A stretch of 64,000 nucleotides of DNA, taken from the NCBI GenBank assembly GCA_947579605.1, contig OX388318.1, forward strand, positions 12,524,001-12,588,000. The letters are read 5' to 3'. The translations under genes were made by a program, and so were the position numbers. Positions 11,176 through 22,918 of this stretch are shown in pieces (the stretch's first letter is position 1; every line of letters starts with the position of its first letter). The notes under the pieces are model-generated. The model was not told the origin of the DNA. It saw only the letters and a list, made by a program, of their open reading frames with translations, and searched no databases. The DNA comes from Athripsodes cinereus. Its lineage: Eukaryota > Arthropoda > Insecta > Trichoptera > Leptoceridae.

Positions 11176-11945
11176 ATTTTACTTACGTCTTCAACTCAAC
11201 ATCTCTTGGTGAAATACATTTTTTTCTACAAAGGATGTAGCTAGGTGTTTCATTATCCTCTGAAAAAATACTATACTAAATAATTTTACAAACTTTGCTG
11301 GTTTATTAATTGTAATTTATTTGTCTGTGTACTATTGTTAATGTTATAACTGGTTGTTTGTGAAAGAAAATAAAAAAAAAACTTTATGTTAAACATGTAC
11401 AGTATGAATAAAATAAAATAAACAAACTTTTATGCTAGTATCACTGCTTCATCCATTTTACCTGACTTATCAATCTGCCTTAGTATAACGTACTTATCAA
11501 ATCAGCATTCATCATTTTATGAACCAAAATGATAAGAATAAAATAAAAAACAAAAAATATCATAATCAATTTGATATTCAGACACATAGGTAGGTATACA
11601 AGTTTGAAAGGAATCCATATATTTACCAATTTGCATTTTTTTATTTCTATGGTATGGTTTTAATTCTTTATTAATGTAAAAACAATATGAGAAAAGAAAA
11701 AAATATTTTCTATGAAACAGTCGTCATACGTATAATGTAAACAAATAAACGTAGATTCAAATACCACCACAATTTAATATTCGGACACTATACAGAAACT
11801 TTATTTTTATGGCTTTTTCTGAGAATTTGGTCACAGGTGCTGAGGAAGTATCATATCAATAAACTCTTAAATTGCAAAAACAACATTTATTTAACTTTTC
11901 CGTAAAACTAACAACTTCCAACTCAAATTAAATATTTCTTTTAAT

Positions 11946-12025
11946 TTCCCGGGATTCCCGGGAGTCCCGGGAAATTCATTTTTAAATTTCCCGTTTCCCG
12001 GGAACGAGAATAATCCGGGAAAAAT
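11946..12025. repeat. Cluster of TCCCGGGA palindromes
   Basis: TTTCCCGGGATTCCCGGGA, GTCCCGGGAAATT, TTTCCCGTTTCCCGGGAA and AATCCGGGAAAA lie within 80 bp of otherwise AT-rich sequence. Four CCCGGG sites occur in about 60 bp. Such palindromic arrays resemble subterminal transposase-binding repeats of DNA transposons. No partner array was found nearby. Confidence 0.6.
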
Positions 12026-12098
12026 AACCCTCTACTCTTAGTTTACGTGCATCATTAGTTTGCTGGTCTTTCCACGTGTGGAGGATTTCGCGATGTTA

Positions 12099-12635
12099 TG
12101 GGGTGTTCACATTTAGCGAATATCGCCAGCCGAATTTCAAAATATAACGCCAGGCGAAAAAACTAAATTCGCCGTACGCCCATTGATCGTCACACCTGTT
12201 CACACAAGTCCACCGATATAGAAACGATCTGTCAGATGCGTTTTGATTTTGACACTGTTTTCAAAATGGCGTCGAGATGGAGATCGCGAAGTGTTTATTT
12301 TTAGTCGAAAATGTTATAGTAGAGGTTATAAGGCGCCTTTTAATCAAGGAAACAAACGCCACAAACCAACAACAAAGATAACAGCTGTCACGAAGCGGGA
12401 AACATTTATAAAATTTATAGGTTATAAAGTTTTTACCATAGATATGAACGCCGCGCTCATCTGCGCATGCGCGAATCGTTCAATCGTCCGAAAATGTTGG
12501 AAGGTGGTCAACTCGAGACGATATCGTTTCTACTGGTTTTTATCGTTTCAGACTAGCTGTCATTTTGTTCACACGGTTCAAATGGCTGGCGATATTTTGG
12601 TGCCTGGCGATATTCGCCAAAGTGAGAACACCACA
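12099..12635. mobile_element. PIF/Harbinger-like MITE, 537 bp
   Basis: The left end TGGGGTGTTCACATTTAGCG and the right end, inverted, TGTGGTGTTCTCACTTTGGC continue into GAATATCGCCAG on both sides, giving terminal inverted repeats of about 30 bp. TTA flanks both sides (12096-12098 and 12636-12638), a 3-bp target duplication typical of PIF/Harbinger. The interior is GC-richer than its surroundings (GGCGCC, TGCGCATGCGCG). The 132-codon open frame inside shows no known domain and is probably accidental. A partial second copy is at 28635-28833. Confidence 0.8.
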
Positions 12636-12814
12636 TTATAGATAAAAACGTATATAAATGGAAGTCGAGCAAAATGTGTAAATTTTTGTATTTTTTTTAA
12701 CTTGAAATGAATCATGTATATCATTGTTAAGTATTACTATTGACTATAACTAACTTAAACCTGATTATTATACTCAATAGTAACACTAGATTTATGGAAA
12801 TAAACACTAACTGT

Positions 12815-12900
12815 TTGAGTTTTATTATGTTTAATAATAAATACATTAGCCTGGTTTCGACTTTCATAATCATTGTCAAACTCTTTTGTTTATTTTCATC
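12815..12900 (+). repeat. Relic of the foldback family at 59.9-60.1 kb
   Basis: GTTTTATTATGTTTAATAAT, CCTGGTTTCGACTTTC and ATCATTGTCAAACTC match in order one arm of the palindrome at 59933-60120. Only one arm remains. Confidence 0.6.
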
Positions 12901-13131
12901 AAATAATACAGGGTTTTAGAAAATATACGTCAACTCAATCAATATCGTAAAACCAGACACTGATAAATATTTTTCATTATTCAATTGAAGTGTTGCAAAG
13001 TTAATGCCGGTACAATAATTGAAATTTAAATTAATTTAGAAATAGACTACAGATGTGCAAGGCAGACTGAGTGAAAGTACAGTTTGTATATGCATTCTGT
13101 TATTTATATATTTTTTATTATTATTTTACAA

Positions 13132-13492
13132 TCTAATATATAAAATTCTCGTGTCACGGTGTTTGTTATCATACTCCTCCGAAACGGCTAGACCGATTTT
13201 GATCAAATTTTGTGTGCTTACCGGATTGGTCTAAGAATCGGCCAACATTTATTTTTCATACCCCTTAAAGTTAAGGGTGGTCCACCCCGAAAATTTGCAT
13301 TTTATTTTTTGGTCAAATTTTTATTATGTATTTTTTTTATGGCGAGGCATTAAAAATACATACAGCCCTAAATTTTCACCCTTCTACCATCAACCACTAT
13401 TTTTGAAAATCGATATTAGTAATTCAATCATTTTCAACTCCGGTCGATATAATGTACATATATGGCAAAACAACGATTGCCGGGTCAGCTAG
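13132..13492 (+). mobile_element. Non-autonomous Helitron, 361 bp
   Basis: The 5' end is TCTAATATATAAAATTCTCG and the 3' end is GATTGCCGGGTCAGCTAG. The element sits between an A (13131) and a T (13493), the standard A|TC...CTAG|T Helitron insertion with no target duplication. Typical internal words are GAAACGGCTAGACCGATTTT and AAAGTTAAGGGTGG. No Rep/helicase is encoded, so it depends on an autonomous partner elsewhere. Confidence 0.88.
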
Positions 13493-13536
13493 TATTTTAT
13501 ATTATTTTGTTAACTCTATTGTATAAATATAATAAT

Positions 13537-13785
13537 CCCGTGGAGCACCCGGTAAAGAATTGGTCTCCCACTCTTCTCTGTAAGTTTTCGAGTGTCCTGT
13601 AAAAGGCAGGTGTTCGAAAAGATTAAGACATTGTACATCTTAAATTCAGCGATGAGGTTTGCCACCCATCCTGAATGTCTTGATTTTATATTGGCACGAA
13701 GAGGACAGCTTGCATGTTTCTTACATGCAGCTGGTCTGCTGGCTACCCCACTTGTGGGATATGCCGTGATGGTATAGTATGGTAT
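13537..13785 (+). mobile_element. SINE-A copy, well preserved
   Basis: This copy serves as reference. In order it has CCCGTGGAGCACCCGGTAAA, GTCTCCCACTCTTCTC, TCGAGTGTCCTGTAAAAGG, CAGGTGTTCGAAAAG, GCCACCCATCCTGAATG, TTACATGCAGCTGGTCTGC, and TACCCCACTTGTGGGATATG then CCGTGATGGTATAGTA. GTGTTCGAAAA is a weak candidate for a polymerase III B box. The final 45 bp match the LINE-W 3' end. Confidence 0.9.
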
Positions 13786-14314
13786 ATTGTATAATGGTAA
13801 TCTGTGAATAAATATACAAAGAAAAACAAACAAATGGGTATGTTCACAATGTAGATTTTAGGTGTATCTTCTAGTTCACATTTTCACTTGCCTCTCTTAT
13901 CTTATAAACAGAGCATTCCATTGTATTTTCAAAATATCAAAAACGAAATTACATTATCCGTATCACAATATATGTATATATATTACATGTATGTAGATAG
14001 ATAAATGGAGGACGCGAGCGACTTAATAAAATCCATAAATGTTAATTGAACTCATTTCCTTCTCGGGGAATAAAGAGACAAGTTGAACCGCAGAATGTGA
14101 AATTGTAAGAGGTAATCTTCATCCTGAATTCTCGCATGAGACCTATTTAGCCTATTCACCAGATTAATCTTAACCAGATTCAGGCACCGTTAATCAGAAA
14201 TTTAACTTTGTCAATCGTTAATTATTTTTTTTGATTAATTAATCCTTAATCCGTAAATGAAAAAAAAAGCTTACTTAATTAGATATACATTGAAGGACCC
14301 ACCGACCACCCGGA
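13786..14314. other. No feature recognised
   Basis: AT-rich sequence with no exon or shared repeat seen. Confidence 0.4.
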
Positions 14315-14435
14315 TAGCGCAGAAGTCTGAGGACTTCCATTTATCCGAAATTCTACACTTAACAAATCTTGTCCACAACGGAGGCGCCATAGTGGGCAGC
14401 CTGAAGGGCTGGCCGGCCAAAACCTCCGTGTGAAA
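14315..14435 (+). repeat. Dispersed repeat shared with 62395-62545
   Basis: GCAGAAGTCTGAGGACTTCC and GTGGGCAGCCTGAAGGGCTGG then CCGGCCAAAACC occur in the same order and spacing at 62.4 kb. No frame is open in both, so this is an old non-coding repeat of unknown type. Confidence 0.65.
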
Positions 14436-15219
14436 TCTTTTGACTAAATTCCTTCGATGTACCTCTATACGAGAGAAGCAAACAACATATATAAAACAAA
14501 ATTAGATATACCTATAAGTCGTAAAAATAAATTGTAAAAAAGGGTAGGACCTGATCTGATTTGTTAGCTCCTCCGGGCAAATATAATATTTGCCGCCCTT
14601 TACAATGACCCCGCGCCCTTGAAATGGACGCTCCATTAAACGGCGCCAAATAAATCACCCAACATACATATATACATAACTCATGAGCATAACATCACAT
14701 AACATGTATAGACAATTATAGTATGTTATTTCTATTTCCCATTTGGATATAATTAATCAACTTTCCAAGTGTGGACCTTCTTTAGGCCTCAGATCGCGAA
14801 ATTTTATGTTTTCTCCGATACTCAAAACTTTATATGTTTTCAACCCCCAGGAATTGATTTTTTGCCGATCGGACCCTTGACGTAATTATAATAATAATAT
14901 GACTATATAGCGCCTTACTGTGATAATATCACTTCATTAAAATTACATTAAACTAATTGGTTCAGGCAACTCCAGAGACCCGGTAGCTTAAAAAAGTGGA
15001 ATCCACTGGATCCTCGCTTTCGCTCCTCCCTTTCACAAAAAAGTAACAAACTTAATTTAACGCAAATTTTTTGACGGAAAAAAAAATTAAACAAAAAGTT
15101 CTCTTGGCCATGTTGTTTATTAAGGATCGACTTCTGTAATGCATAAAAAAAATTTACTGCTATACCAACACTAAACTTAATGAACATATTTTTTTGTTAG
15201 TTACTACTACAATTATTAT
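14436..15219. other. No feature recognised
   Basis: The 79-codon minus frame at 14948-15187 has no recognisable domain or partner exon. Nothing else is seen. Confidence 0.4.
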
Positions 15220-15345
15220 ACCATCACGGCATGTCTCACAAGTAAGGTAGCCAGAATGAAAATTGCATGCATAAACATTCAAGTTATCCGTTCTGACTCA
15301 ATAAAATTAAGGGATTCAGGATGGGCGGCATATCTCATTATCACA
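15220..15345 (-). mobile_element. SINE-A 3' half
   Basis: ATACCATCACGGCATGTCTC, then AAGTAAGGTAGCCAG, then GGGATTCAGGATGGGCGGCA. The 5' half is missing. Confidence 0.75.
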
Positions 15346-15924
15346 ACATTTATTAACGGCTAAAAGTTAACTTTATTAACTCGTTAAAATATCAATTATT
15401 AATGGTTTGCTCTGAGCTTAGCCATACCTAGTAAGGACTTGACAGTTGTAATTAATACTTCCGTGCCCCAGAATGCTATTATTGGTCTAAAACAATTTAC
15501 GAAATAAGGATAAAAGTTGATATCTTTTAGTTTACAGCATTCCCGGGACATATACAATGTATATACTTATATAGATATTAGTAGGTAAATTTAATAAAGA
15601 AAATGTTGTTACTTATCATCATACAACCTTGAAGGCTTCTTTTGTTTACATCCTATTATATCAACTCATTTATATTAACACCTTTTTGGTGGTAAAAGCT
15701 CCCAAACAATTTCGTAATGTAGAAATCTGTGATAGTATCTACATTTATTGCTTCTTATAATATTATGTTGGGAAATATTAATATCGTATCTAGAATTCCT
15801 ATTAAGTACTTTATTTCAGTACTTTTTAATGAGGATATATAGCATTTTACACGGAGAATCATAATAAAGTCGTTATTCGCTAAAGGGCCAACTGCTTTAT
15901 TGGTCTTACCCTTGAAGACCCCAG

Positions 15925-16115
15925 AATAAGATACAGGTCCCCCTTCTTCTGTAAGCTTTGCATTGTCCGATAGAAATCAGATATTAGTAAAAAATCACGT
16001 ACCTATATAAGATCTTCAATCCAGGGACGAGGTATGCCAAGCATTTGAATTGATTATTTTTGTAACATGCCGTTAGCAGCCTGAATATCCCACTTGTTGG
16101 AAATGCCTTTATAGA
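15925..16115 (+). mobile_element. SINE-A relic
   Basis: TTCTTCTGTAAGCTTTGCAT, GATCTTCAATCCAGGGACGA, GGTATGCCAAGCAT and ATATCCCACTTGTTGGAAAT keep the family's order at low identity. Confidence 0.55.
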
Positions 16116-18569
16116 ATAAATATGTAAATGACTTGAGTTTATTTTGACTTTGACTTGACTTTGGAAATATATCTACCTATGACTTTATCTTGAAGCTTTA
16201 AACAAAGAGTACCTGCAATCGATTTACTGAATAAAATAAAGTTTCGTTGGTAGTAAATATAGGAAGGTAGGTATAGGTATTTAATGATTTTCAATTCATG
16301 AAAAGTTGAGTAATGATATCAAAACTCGTAACCGGAAAAACCTGGATAATATATTAAATATGTTTCAATATAAAATACATCAGCCCTAATAAATAAACCA
16401 AAAAATCATTAAAAATATCAATTATTATTATTACACAATATAAACGAGACCGCAAAATAAATAAATATTAAATAATAATATCGCGAAAATATGTAATAAT
16501 ACGGCCTATTGCTTTTATTATTATTATTAGGGCAAATATACACACACAGCCAGCCGCAGCCGTCATCGTCGCCCAGTCATGCATGTCCGGGCAATAATAC
16601 GTGGACTACGGAATTAATAATCCTCATATTAATATTTCAATCCATTCGTGTATAATATTATGTTTGTTAATATCAATCTATAGGAACAAAAATATTGGAA
16701 TTTATTGAGAATTAATAATTGTCCTCTGTACGAACGTAAAACCTCAATTATTTTGAAATCTAGATCCTATCATACAAATGTATCTTTATCGCTTGTTATC
16801 TGGGATATCATGTATTGTGGCAGGATAATAGTAAATTAATATAGGAATTGAACAACTACAAATGGTCATATTATTGTGTTTGAAAAACTTATTCTTGTTT
16901 TTAAAGAAACTTTTATACTTTCATAAATAAGCATTCACAAATCAATACATTAAATAAATAATACAAATAAAAAAATAAAAAATATCTCAACATATATCAT
17001 TGAAATCCTGTAGGTACCTACCATTAGGTAGGTACCTACCATATTAATGTGGGGCAAATATTTTTATTTAAATCATAAGTATCGCATCATCTTATCATTT
17101 TCCATGCGTTACTTTGATGATCGAGTGAGTTCAATAGTTGGGAAGTAACACATTTTGAAAATATGTTCACCAAATACGCAAAACCCTTTTTTTTCAAAAT
17201 TTTGCGATACATTCTAATTTGCTCTCTAATTTGTATCAATAAATATTATAATATTATTCATTGATCCAAGTCGGGTTTAAAAACTAGTATTAATAATAAT
17301 AATAATAACCAACAAATTTCCCAGCACCCAATCAATACTCATCAATAATCCCATACTGGACATAATATCATATTATGTATTACTATTAATATTATAACTG
17401 TATGTTTGTATGTATATATGGATGTTTGTGTATAATACCCACTAAAGTATTGTGATGTTGTATAACACAGTAATAATAATAATATGTATGTAGGAATATG
17501 TTTATATTATAAGAATATTGCGATGAAAGCTGGATGAAAATAAAATTATGTGTTTGAATGTGCATATTATGATGGACTTTTAAAGTTTCGCTTGTTTAAA
17601 AGGTTTCCTAATTAGACCGAATTTTTTCAACTTTTAAAATCAATATCTATGAAAAAAATAATCAACATAGGTACTAATTGATGTAAAAAATGCATATTAA
17701 ATTATGGCAATCAACATACATTTCGTTCATACAATGCAATAAGCTCTACAAACTCCTCTTTAGGAGAACGCACTATTGCTTGAAATAATGTAATAATGGA
17801 AAGCATTGAATCTGAACATTTTTAAAACAAATATTTGAATTATTTTATCTATTATAAACAAAACATCCCTCGCAATGACGAATGTTATCTTTGCGGTGAA
17901 AAGGGACACAATCATAGTACAGTAAAAAAAAATGTTATGAACACTGAACTCAGTATGAAATTGAAAATGCGTAGTCAAATACACATCTTTAATAAAATAA
18001 ATCCGTTATATCTTCTATCTAAGGTTGTATAGGTATTTATTGGGGTAGTATTGCTAGTTCCATATAATACCTTCATCATAATGCCCCTTACACACTGGTG
18101 TTTAACCCTTCAGGAACGCTTCGACGTGTCCATAGGGATTATGGATAAACATCTTAATCCATCACTGTGTAATCTAATATCTGTCCAGCGACCCAACTGC
18201 GTACACTTATACATACATACCCACCCATTTATATCTATTATTATATTTTGCTATAGCAAAATAGTACCTATACATAGGATACAAAGTATCTTAGGAAACG
18301 AATGTTAGGGTTATATATTCGATCCAAGTATTATTGAATTATTATAGGTAGGTATTATTCGAGATGATCGCTAACTTTATGACGCTTACTTCTAAGCATT
18401 CTGCGAGGATATTCTTAGTTCAAATCTCTCCAATTAAATTGTTAGCTAATAAAAAACCTGGCACCCCCTCTACACATAAGAGGTTTAAAAATGGAAATAT
18501 TGTTTATGTAAGTAAAAGCAATTAACGAGCATATTTTAATCACTTTTGGTAAGCTGCTCAGTAAAATGG
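16116..18569. other. Long AT-rich interval without a gene
   Basis: It contains a double palindromic GTAGGTACCTACC motif at about 17012-17040, scattered ATT/TAA runs and a short GC-rich island (CACACACAGCCAGCCGCAGC near 16540). The 65-codon frame at 17835 includes CYLCGEKGH, which resembles half of a zinc knuckle, but nothing around it supports a gene. Confidence 0.4.
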
Positions 18570-18576
18570 AATAAAA

Positions 18577-18607
<31 letters not shown>

Positions 18608-18610
18608 AAT
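18570..18610. repeat. (AAAT)n microsatellite
   Basis: About ten consecutive TAAA units, probably a former retroelement tail. Confidence 0.85.
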
Positions 18611-19351
18611 GTGAGACTGGCATTATACATATCCGTTTTTCATAGACTGTGTCACATACAACTCGTGATAGAAAGACAATATTACTTTGCATTGGCAGAA
18701 ATCCGATGAGCCATCCAAAAAGAAACTGTTAAAGGATATAACGTCAAACATATTTTAACGTATGGTGAAAATCAAATTACTAAAGATTCTGATGAAAATA
18801 ACAACAAGCAGAGGTATTTATGGACAATAAGAAAGCAATACGGGATCCCATACCAACTAAGACATGTGCAAACAATAGAGATTAAATGGGACCTCAATCC
18901 AACTAAGTACATAGAATAAGCAGAAGAAGATGTATATGTACATAATGAAGGAAAGTTATTCCTTGTTTAAAAGTAAGTACCATTCCAGACAAATTAAAAA
19001 TATGTATTAGAATTAATACGGCATTAGAGTGGCCCTGATACACAACAAGTTTCATGCATGAGCAAGACGGATAATGTAAATTGAAACTGTTCAGAAGAGC
19101 GTATTGTACACAATAGCGCAAACACCACCACATACAGAGACCAGATGAAGAAGAAGAAAAGTGAATACTATATAATAGTAATAATACCTACATACTATCT
19201 ATCATCACTCCTATCAAACATTATTTTGGATGGCTATTGATCAAAATACCCTCCCAATGAAGAAGGGGACTGAGATGAGTAGCTATAGTAGTCATCAGTA
19301 GTATGGTAGTATGGTAGGTAGTCATCAGATTAACGAGCTAATAAACGAAGT
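18611..19351. other. No feature recognised
   Basis: No exon or family seen elsewhere in the window was identified. Confidence 0.4.
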
Positions 19352-19580
19352 GTTCGTTAATCGAATGCGTGTTAATAAGATGTGATGGTTTGGACATCTG
19401 AATCAAATGAATGATGAAAGGATGACCAAGAAAATATATGATCTGAATGAATGATGATGTGAGAATGCGCGGATGTCCGAGAACTAACTACGTGACTTTA
19501 GCGTGTGGATCAAATTCTCAAAGACGTCTGCGTGTTGAGTAAGAAGAACCGGCGTGTATGTATGAAAAATTGTAAATATA
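19352..19580 (+). mobile_element. LINE-W relic
   Basis: CGAATGCGTGTTAATAAGAT, GGTTTGGACATCTGAA, GCGCGGATGTCCGAGAAC, GATCAAATTCTCAAAGACG and GTGTTGAGTAAGAAGAACC align to codons 1-75 of the copy at 178-512 with frameshifts. The final WDTA segment and tail are not recognisable. Confidence 0.75.
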
Positions 19581-19954
19581 CAAAGATTGATTAATATGAC
19601 CACTTGGAAGATGGTGGCATGTGGATATAATACAGATGTCATAGTATAGAATTTACTAAACTCCATTTATGCTGTGATGGGGTAAGGTTTCCCAGCTTTT
19701 TACGAACAGTTGATACCCAACACAGGCACTAGCTTTTTAAAGATTTAAAGAAGTGCCAAGAAATCTCTTTTAACCTATTGACCTTTTCGCGCTTGGAAGA
19801 TTTCTGTTATCTTTTTGTCCTTGAAATTAACGATTTGACAACGAGTAAGGAAAGGAACTCTTTATTTAACAGATTAACCAATAACTGAGTAATTTTTATT
19901 TTATTATTGTGCCCAACTCTGATAATTATCCATAAACCGCCCAACTTACAAAAA

Positions 19955-20205
19955 TTCTTCTTCTTCTTCTTAATCTTTTATTAGACCCAGAGGTCTGTTC
20001 ATACAGGAGAGTCCTCTTGCGATGTGGATGCCCAGCTGTCCTTCCATCGTTTAGGGGGTCTTCCGGGTAGGCGTCGTCCATCAGGTAGTCCATGTAGAAC
20101 AATCTTTGGGGTTCTGGTGCTACCCATCCTCTGGACATGTTCGTACCAAAATCTTCGGCGTTGTCTTCCCCATCTGACAACATCCTGGACCTCACATATC
20201 TCTCG
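19955..20205 (-). mobile_element. 3' end of a second non-LTR family
   Basis: Read on the minus strand, one frame gives VQDVVRWGRQRRRFWYEHV, QRMGSTRTPKIV and LPGRPPKRWKDSW. This is the basic GRPxxRW tail that ends many non-LTR reverse transcriptases. A TCTAATAAAAGATTAAG stretch and a run of AAG units follow as tail. A decayed relative is at 30198. The copy is heavily 5'-truncated. Confidence 0.75.
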
Positions 20206-22727
20206 GATTACAAAAATTGATATGAATAAACAACCCCATAAGTTTTGGGCATGAAGGCCTACATTTCCAAAGTTTAGAATTGTTTAGGTTGAGGGCTTTC
20301 TACAAAACAAAATTCTGTCAGAAGATACGAGTATATACATAGATATTATGATTATTCTAAATCAGCAATACAAAGTTTTGGTAAAAGTTTGACTACCCGG
20401 ACTTTAATCTGAACATCTAATAGACTTTATAAATCTGTAGATATAATAACTGTGAAGGAGATATGACAGCTACTTTCCTTTATAGTTAGTACCTACATCA
20501 CATAAAGTTCATACCTACATTTGACTTGAAAGTATTTATGTTGTGTAACATTAAGGCTCTAAAGGTTTTCTATTCAACTGGCTGATGAGGTTTAGTCTAT
20601 TTAGTTGCAGTTTATATATTTTCACTTGATTCAAACAATTAAACACTTGTTATGGTAATCTTTGACATTCTGATTACATTTTTGGAGATTGTAATAATAC
20701 TCTTTTTGGGGCATCTGAACACATTGTTTACCGTTAAAGAAAGTACTTTAACTGTCACTTCTATCTGTCTATCCCATATCATATTTCATATTTATGGAGC
20801 AGAGAGAGAGGACAGATGACAAAATGCTAATTCGAATTGTCCATGCAAAAATAATTTTACTTTCTACGCATTCATACAGTTCCTGTTCATGAATCCACGC
20901 AGATATTATTTTAATTCAATACGCAGTTATCTTTGATAATTTGATCCACGTGATTCTAAGCCGTACCTAAGTAAGTGCTTTCTTAGATTTAACTTAGACT
21001 CCTTCTTTCATCTTCAAAAGAAAAATATTTATCTGAGTAGCAGTATTCTGTCTCATAGTACAAACAATGAATTATAATATTATTATTTGGTCAACATTTA
21101 AACATAGATATACAAACAACTAGAACCCTTGCCTTGTATAATCTCTTTTTGGAATGCACTGGAATATCTGTTGACACGCTTATTTTTATCAATGACATTA
21201 ATACCAGACCAGAAATCTACTATAAATGTTTACCAATTTAGGTTACGAAAACACACAATTACAATAAATGTTATTGTTATATTTCATTCCAATAACTTTT
21301 TCTAGATATTTATAGCTATAATGAAACACGTATCGCATAAGAGCTAAACAGCATTTTTGTCGATGTGTCAAATTACCACTAGTGTTTCATTTGCACGTAT
21401 TCCCACTCATTTTACATTGTATTTTTATTACATAATATTATGATCACAAACGCCTTGCAATAAATTCAATAAAAAAACGCAATACTCGTAAACGTCCTCC
21501 AAGTTTTTTCGAGTTCTACATTTTGGACCTCGGTCAGACCACCATTGTAGTAAAAATAGCTAATCTCAGAAAGATTTACATTTTTATCCGCATTAAATTT
21601 TATCTTAAGTTTCAACTATCATTGTATTTCGTACACGTAGTAACATACTTTTGATGAATATGTGAGACGAAAGCAGGCTTCCTCGACCAACTCTTTTTTC
21701 AAACTAATTGCGATGAAGTTGAATCGGACCAAAGTGGTCCAATACGATGTTGCTGATATTTCGATTGAGTTTCTAATTATCAATGTCCTTCATAGACACG
21801 CTTATTGTTGTTATAAATATCTAATAATTTTCCAACAAGACATTGACATGGGATGACTTGTTGGTTGACAGTAGGTACCTTAAATGAATTTATTTAGAAA
21901 TCTATAACAATCGCATAGTTGTACTTATGTATAGTAGTCCTAATAATGGCCCCCTTTCAAACACTATCGTGTTTCAATATCTTCTCATTTGAAGTTTGCA
22001 AATACATATTTTAAGAAGGTACATTTGTATATTTTCTTTAGAGACGAAACTTGGGCTAACAAGGAGTATGATTATCGTCAAAATATTCAATCAAAAGGAC
22101 ATTATAACTGAATATTTGACGATTGATTGGCGTTGGTAGGTATATACCGACAACTTTTCCTGTTTATAAAAAAGCTGTGAACAAGATGAACAATTTAAAT
22201 TTTATTGACTGAATGAAATTGTTCGAGAAAAAGTCTATAAATTTTGGATATCTACTGCATCATTTTACAAAGTTATATTTAAATTTTATATTTTTCATCG
22301 GTAACAACAATTTTTGACATTTCTGTCGAATGATGCTGTAATTAAAGTCATTATAAATATTTTTGCCAATTTGCATTGTACCTAGTACCCAAGTAAGCAG
22401 TAATGTAGCACTTAATAACAAATTATTCCGTCAACTATATCATTCGTTTCCATGATATTATTCACATAATAAATAGCTAAAACAACATCATAATAATATG
22501 CTTGATATGAAATTAATATGATAAATAAGTTAACCACCCCGCACATACACCAAATGAAATCGTCTTTATGACGCAAATAACGACGTTGGTAAAATTTGAA
22601 TATTTATGTCTCATTACCATTTGAGGATTTGACTAATTAATTATTTTTTTATCAATCATGTTATAACTATTTTTTCCTTTTTGTATCATTAACTTACTCT
22701 ACTTTTCAAGTGGCTTGGTGTGTATGT
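20206..22727. other. Long interval without recognised features
   Basis: No exon with flanking splice sites, inverted repeat or shared repeat was identified. Confidence 0.4.
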
Positions 22728-22767
22728 AAATCTTCCCCGTGCGGGCTGCGTCGTATTATCTGAGCCC
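22728..22767 (+). repeat. Short block shared with 27671-27735
   Basis: GTATGTAAATCTTCCCCGTG then CGGGCTGCGTCGTATTATC corresponds to GTAGGTAAATCTTCCCCCTT then GTGGACTGCGTCGTATCCT at 27.67 kb. At 22.77 kb the repeat is cut by the following MITE and may resume as CTTCAGCGCTGACAG, comparable to GGCTGCAGCGCGG. Confidence 0.6.
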
Positions 22768-22918
22768 CTAGACAAACACGCACTTGGCGATCGACTACAA
22801 ACGATTTTTCACCTATAACTGCAACAATAACGCATAATTATATGGTTCATGTAGGTAGATTGTCGAAAAGTTCGCCAATAGTCGATCGCTAAGTACGGTT
22901 TGTCTACGGTTTGTCTAG
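22768..22918. mobile_element. MITE, about 150 bp
   Basis: The left end CTAGACAAACACGCACTTGG then CGATCGACTA is mirrored by TAGTCGATCGCTAAGTACGG then TTTGTCTA on the right. TTTGTCTA is repeated at the right end (GGTTTGTCTACGGTTTGTCTAG in two pieces). It is non-coding. The target duplication is unclear. Confidence 0.75.

Noticed and set aside
12243..12641. 132-codon open frame
   Set aside because: It lies inside a MITE and ends six bases beyond its right end. No known domain is seen, and the partial copy at 28.6 kb does not keep a comparable frame.
13516..13833. 105-codon minus frame and 61-codon plus frame over the same stretch
   Set aside because: Both are translations of SINE-A. Similar peptides recur at 46673 and 54981 only because the repeat recurs.
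17835..18032. Zinc-knuckle protein (CYLCGEKGH)
   Set aside because: Only half of a CCHC motif can be formed, and no gag or host-gene context surrounds it.
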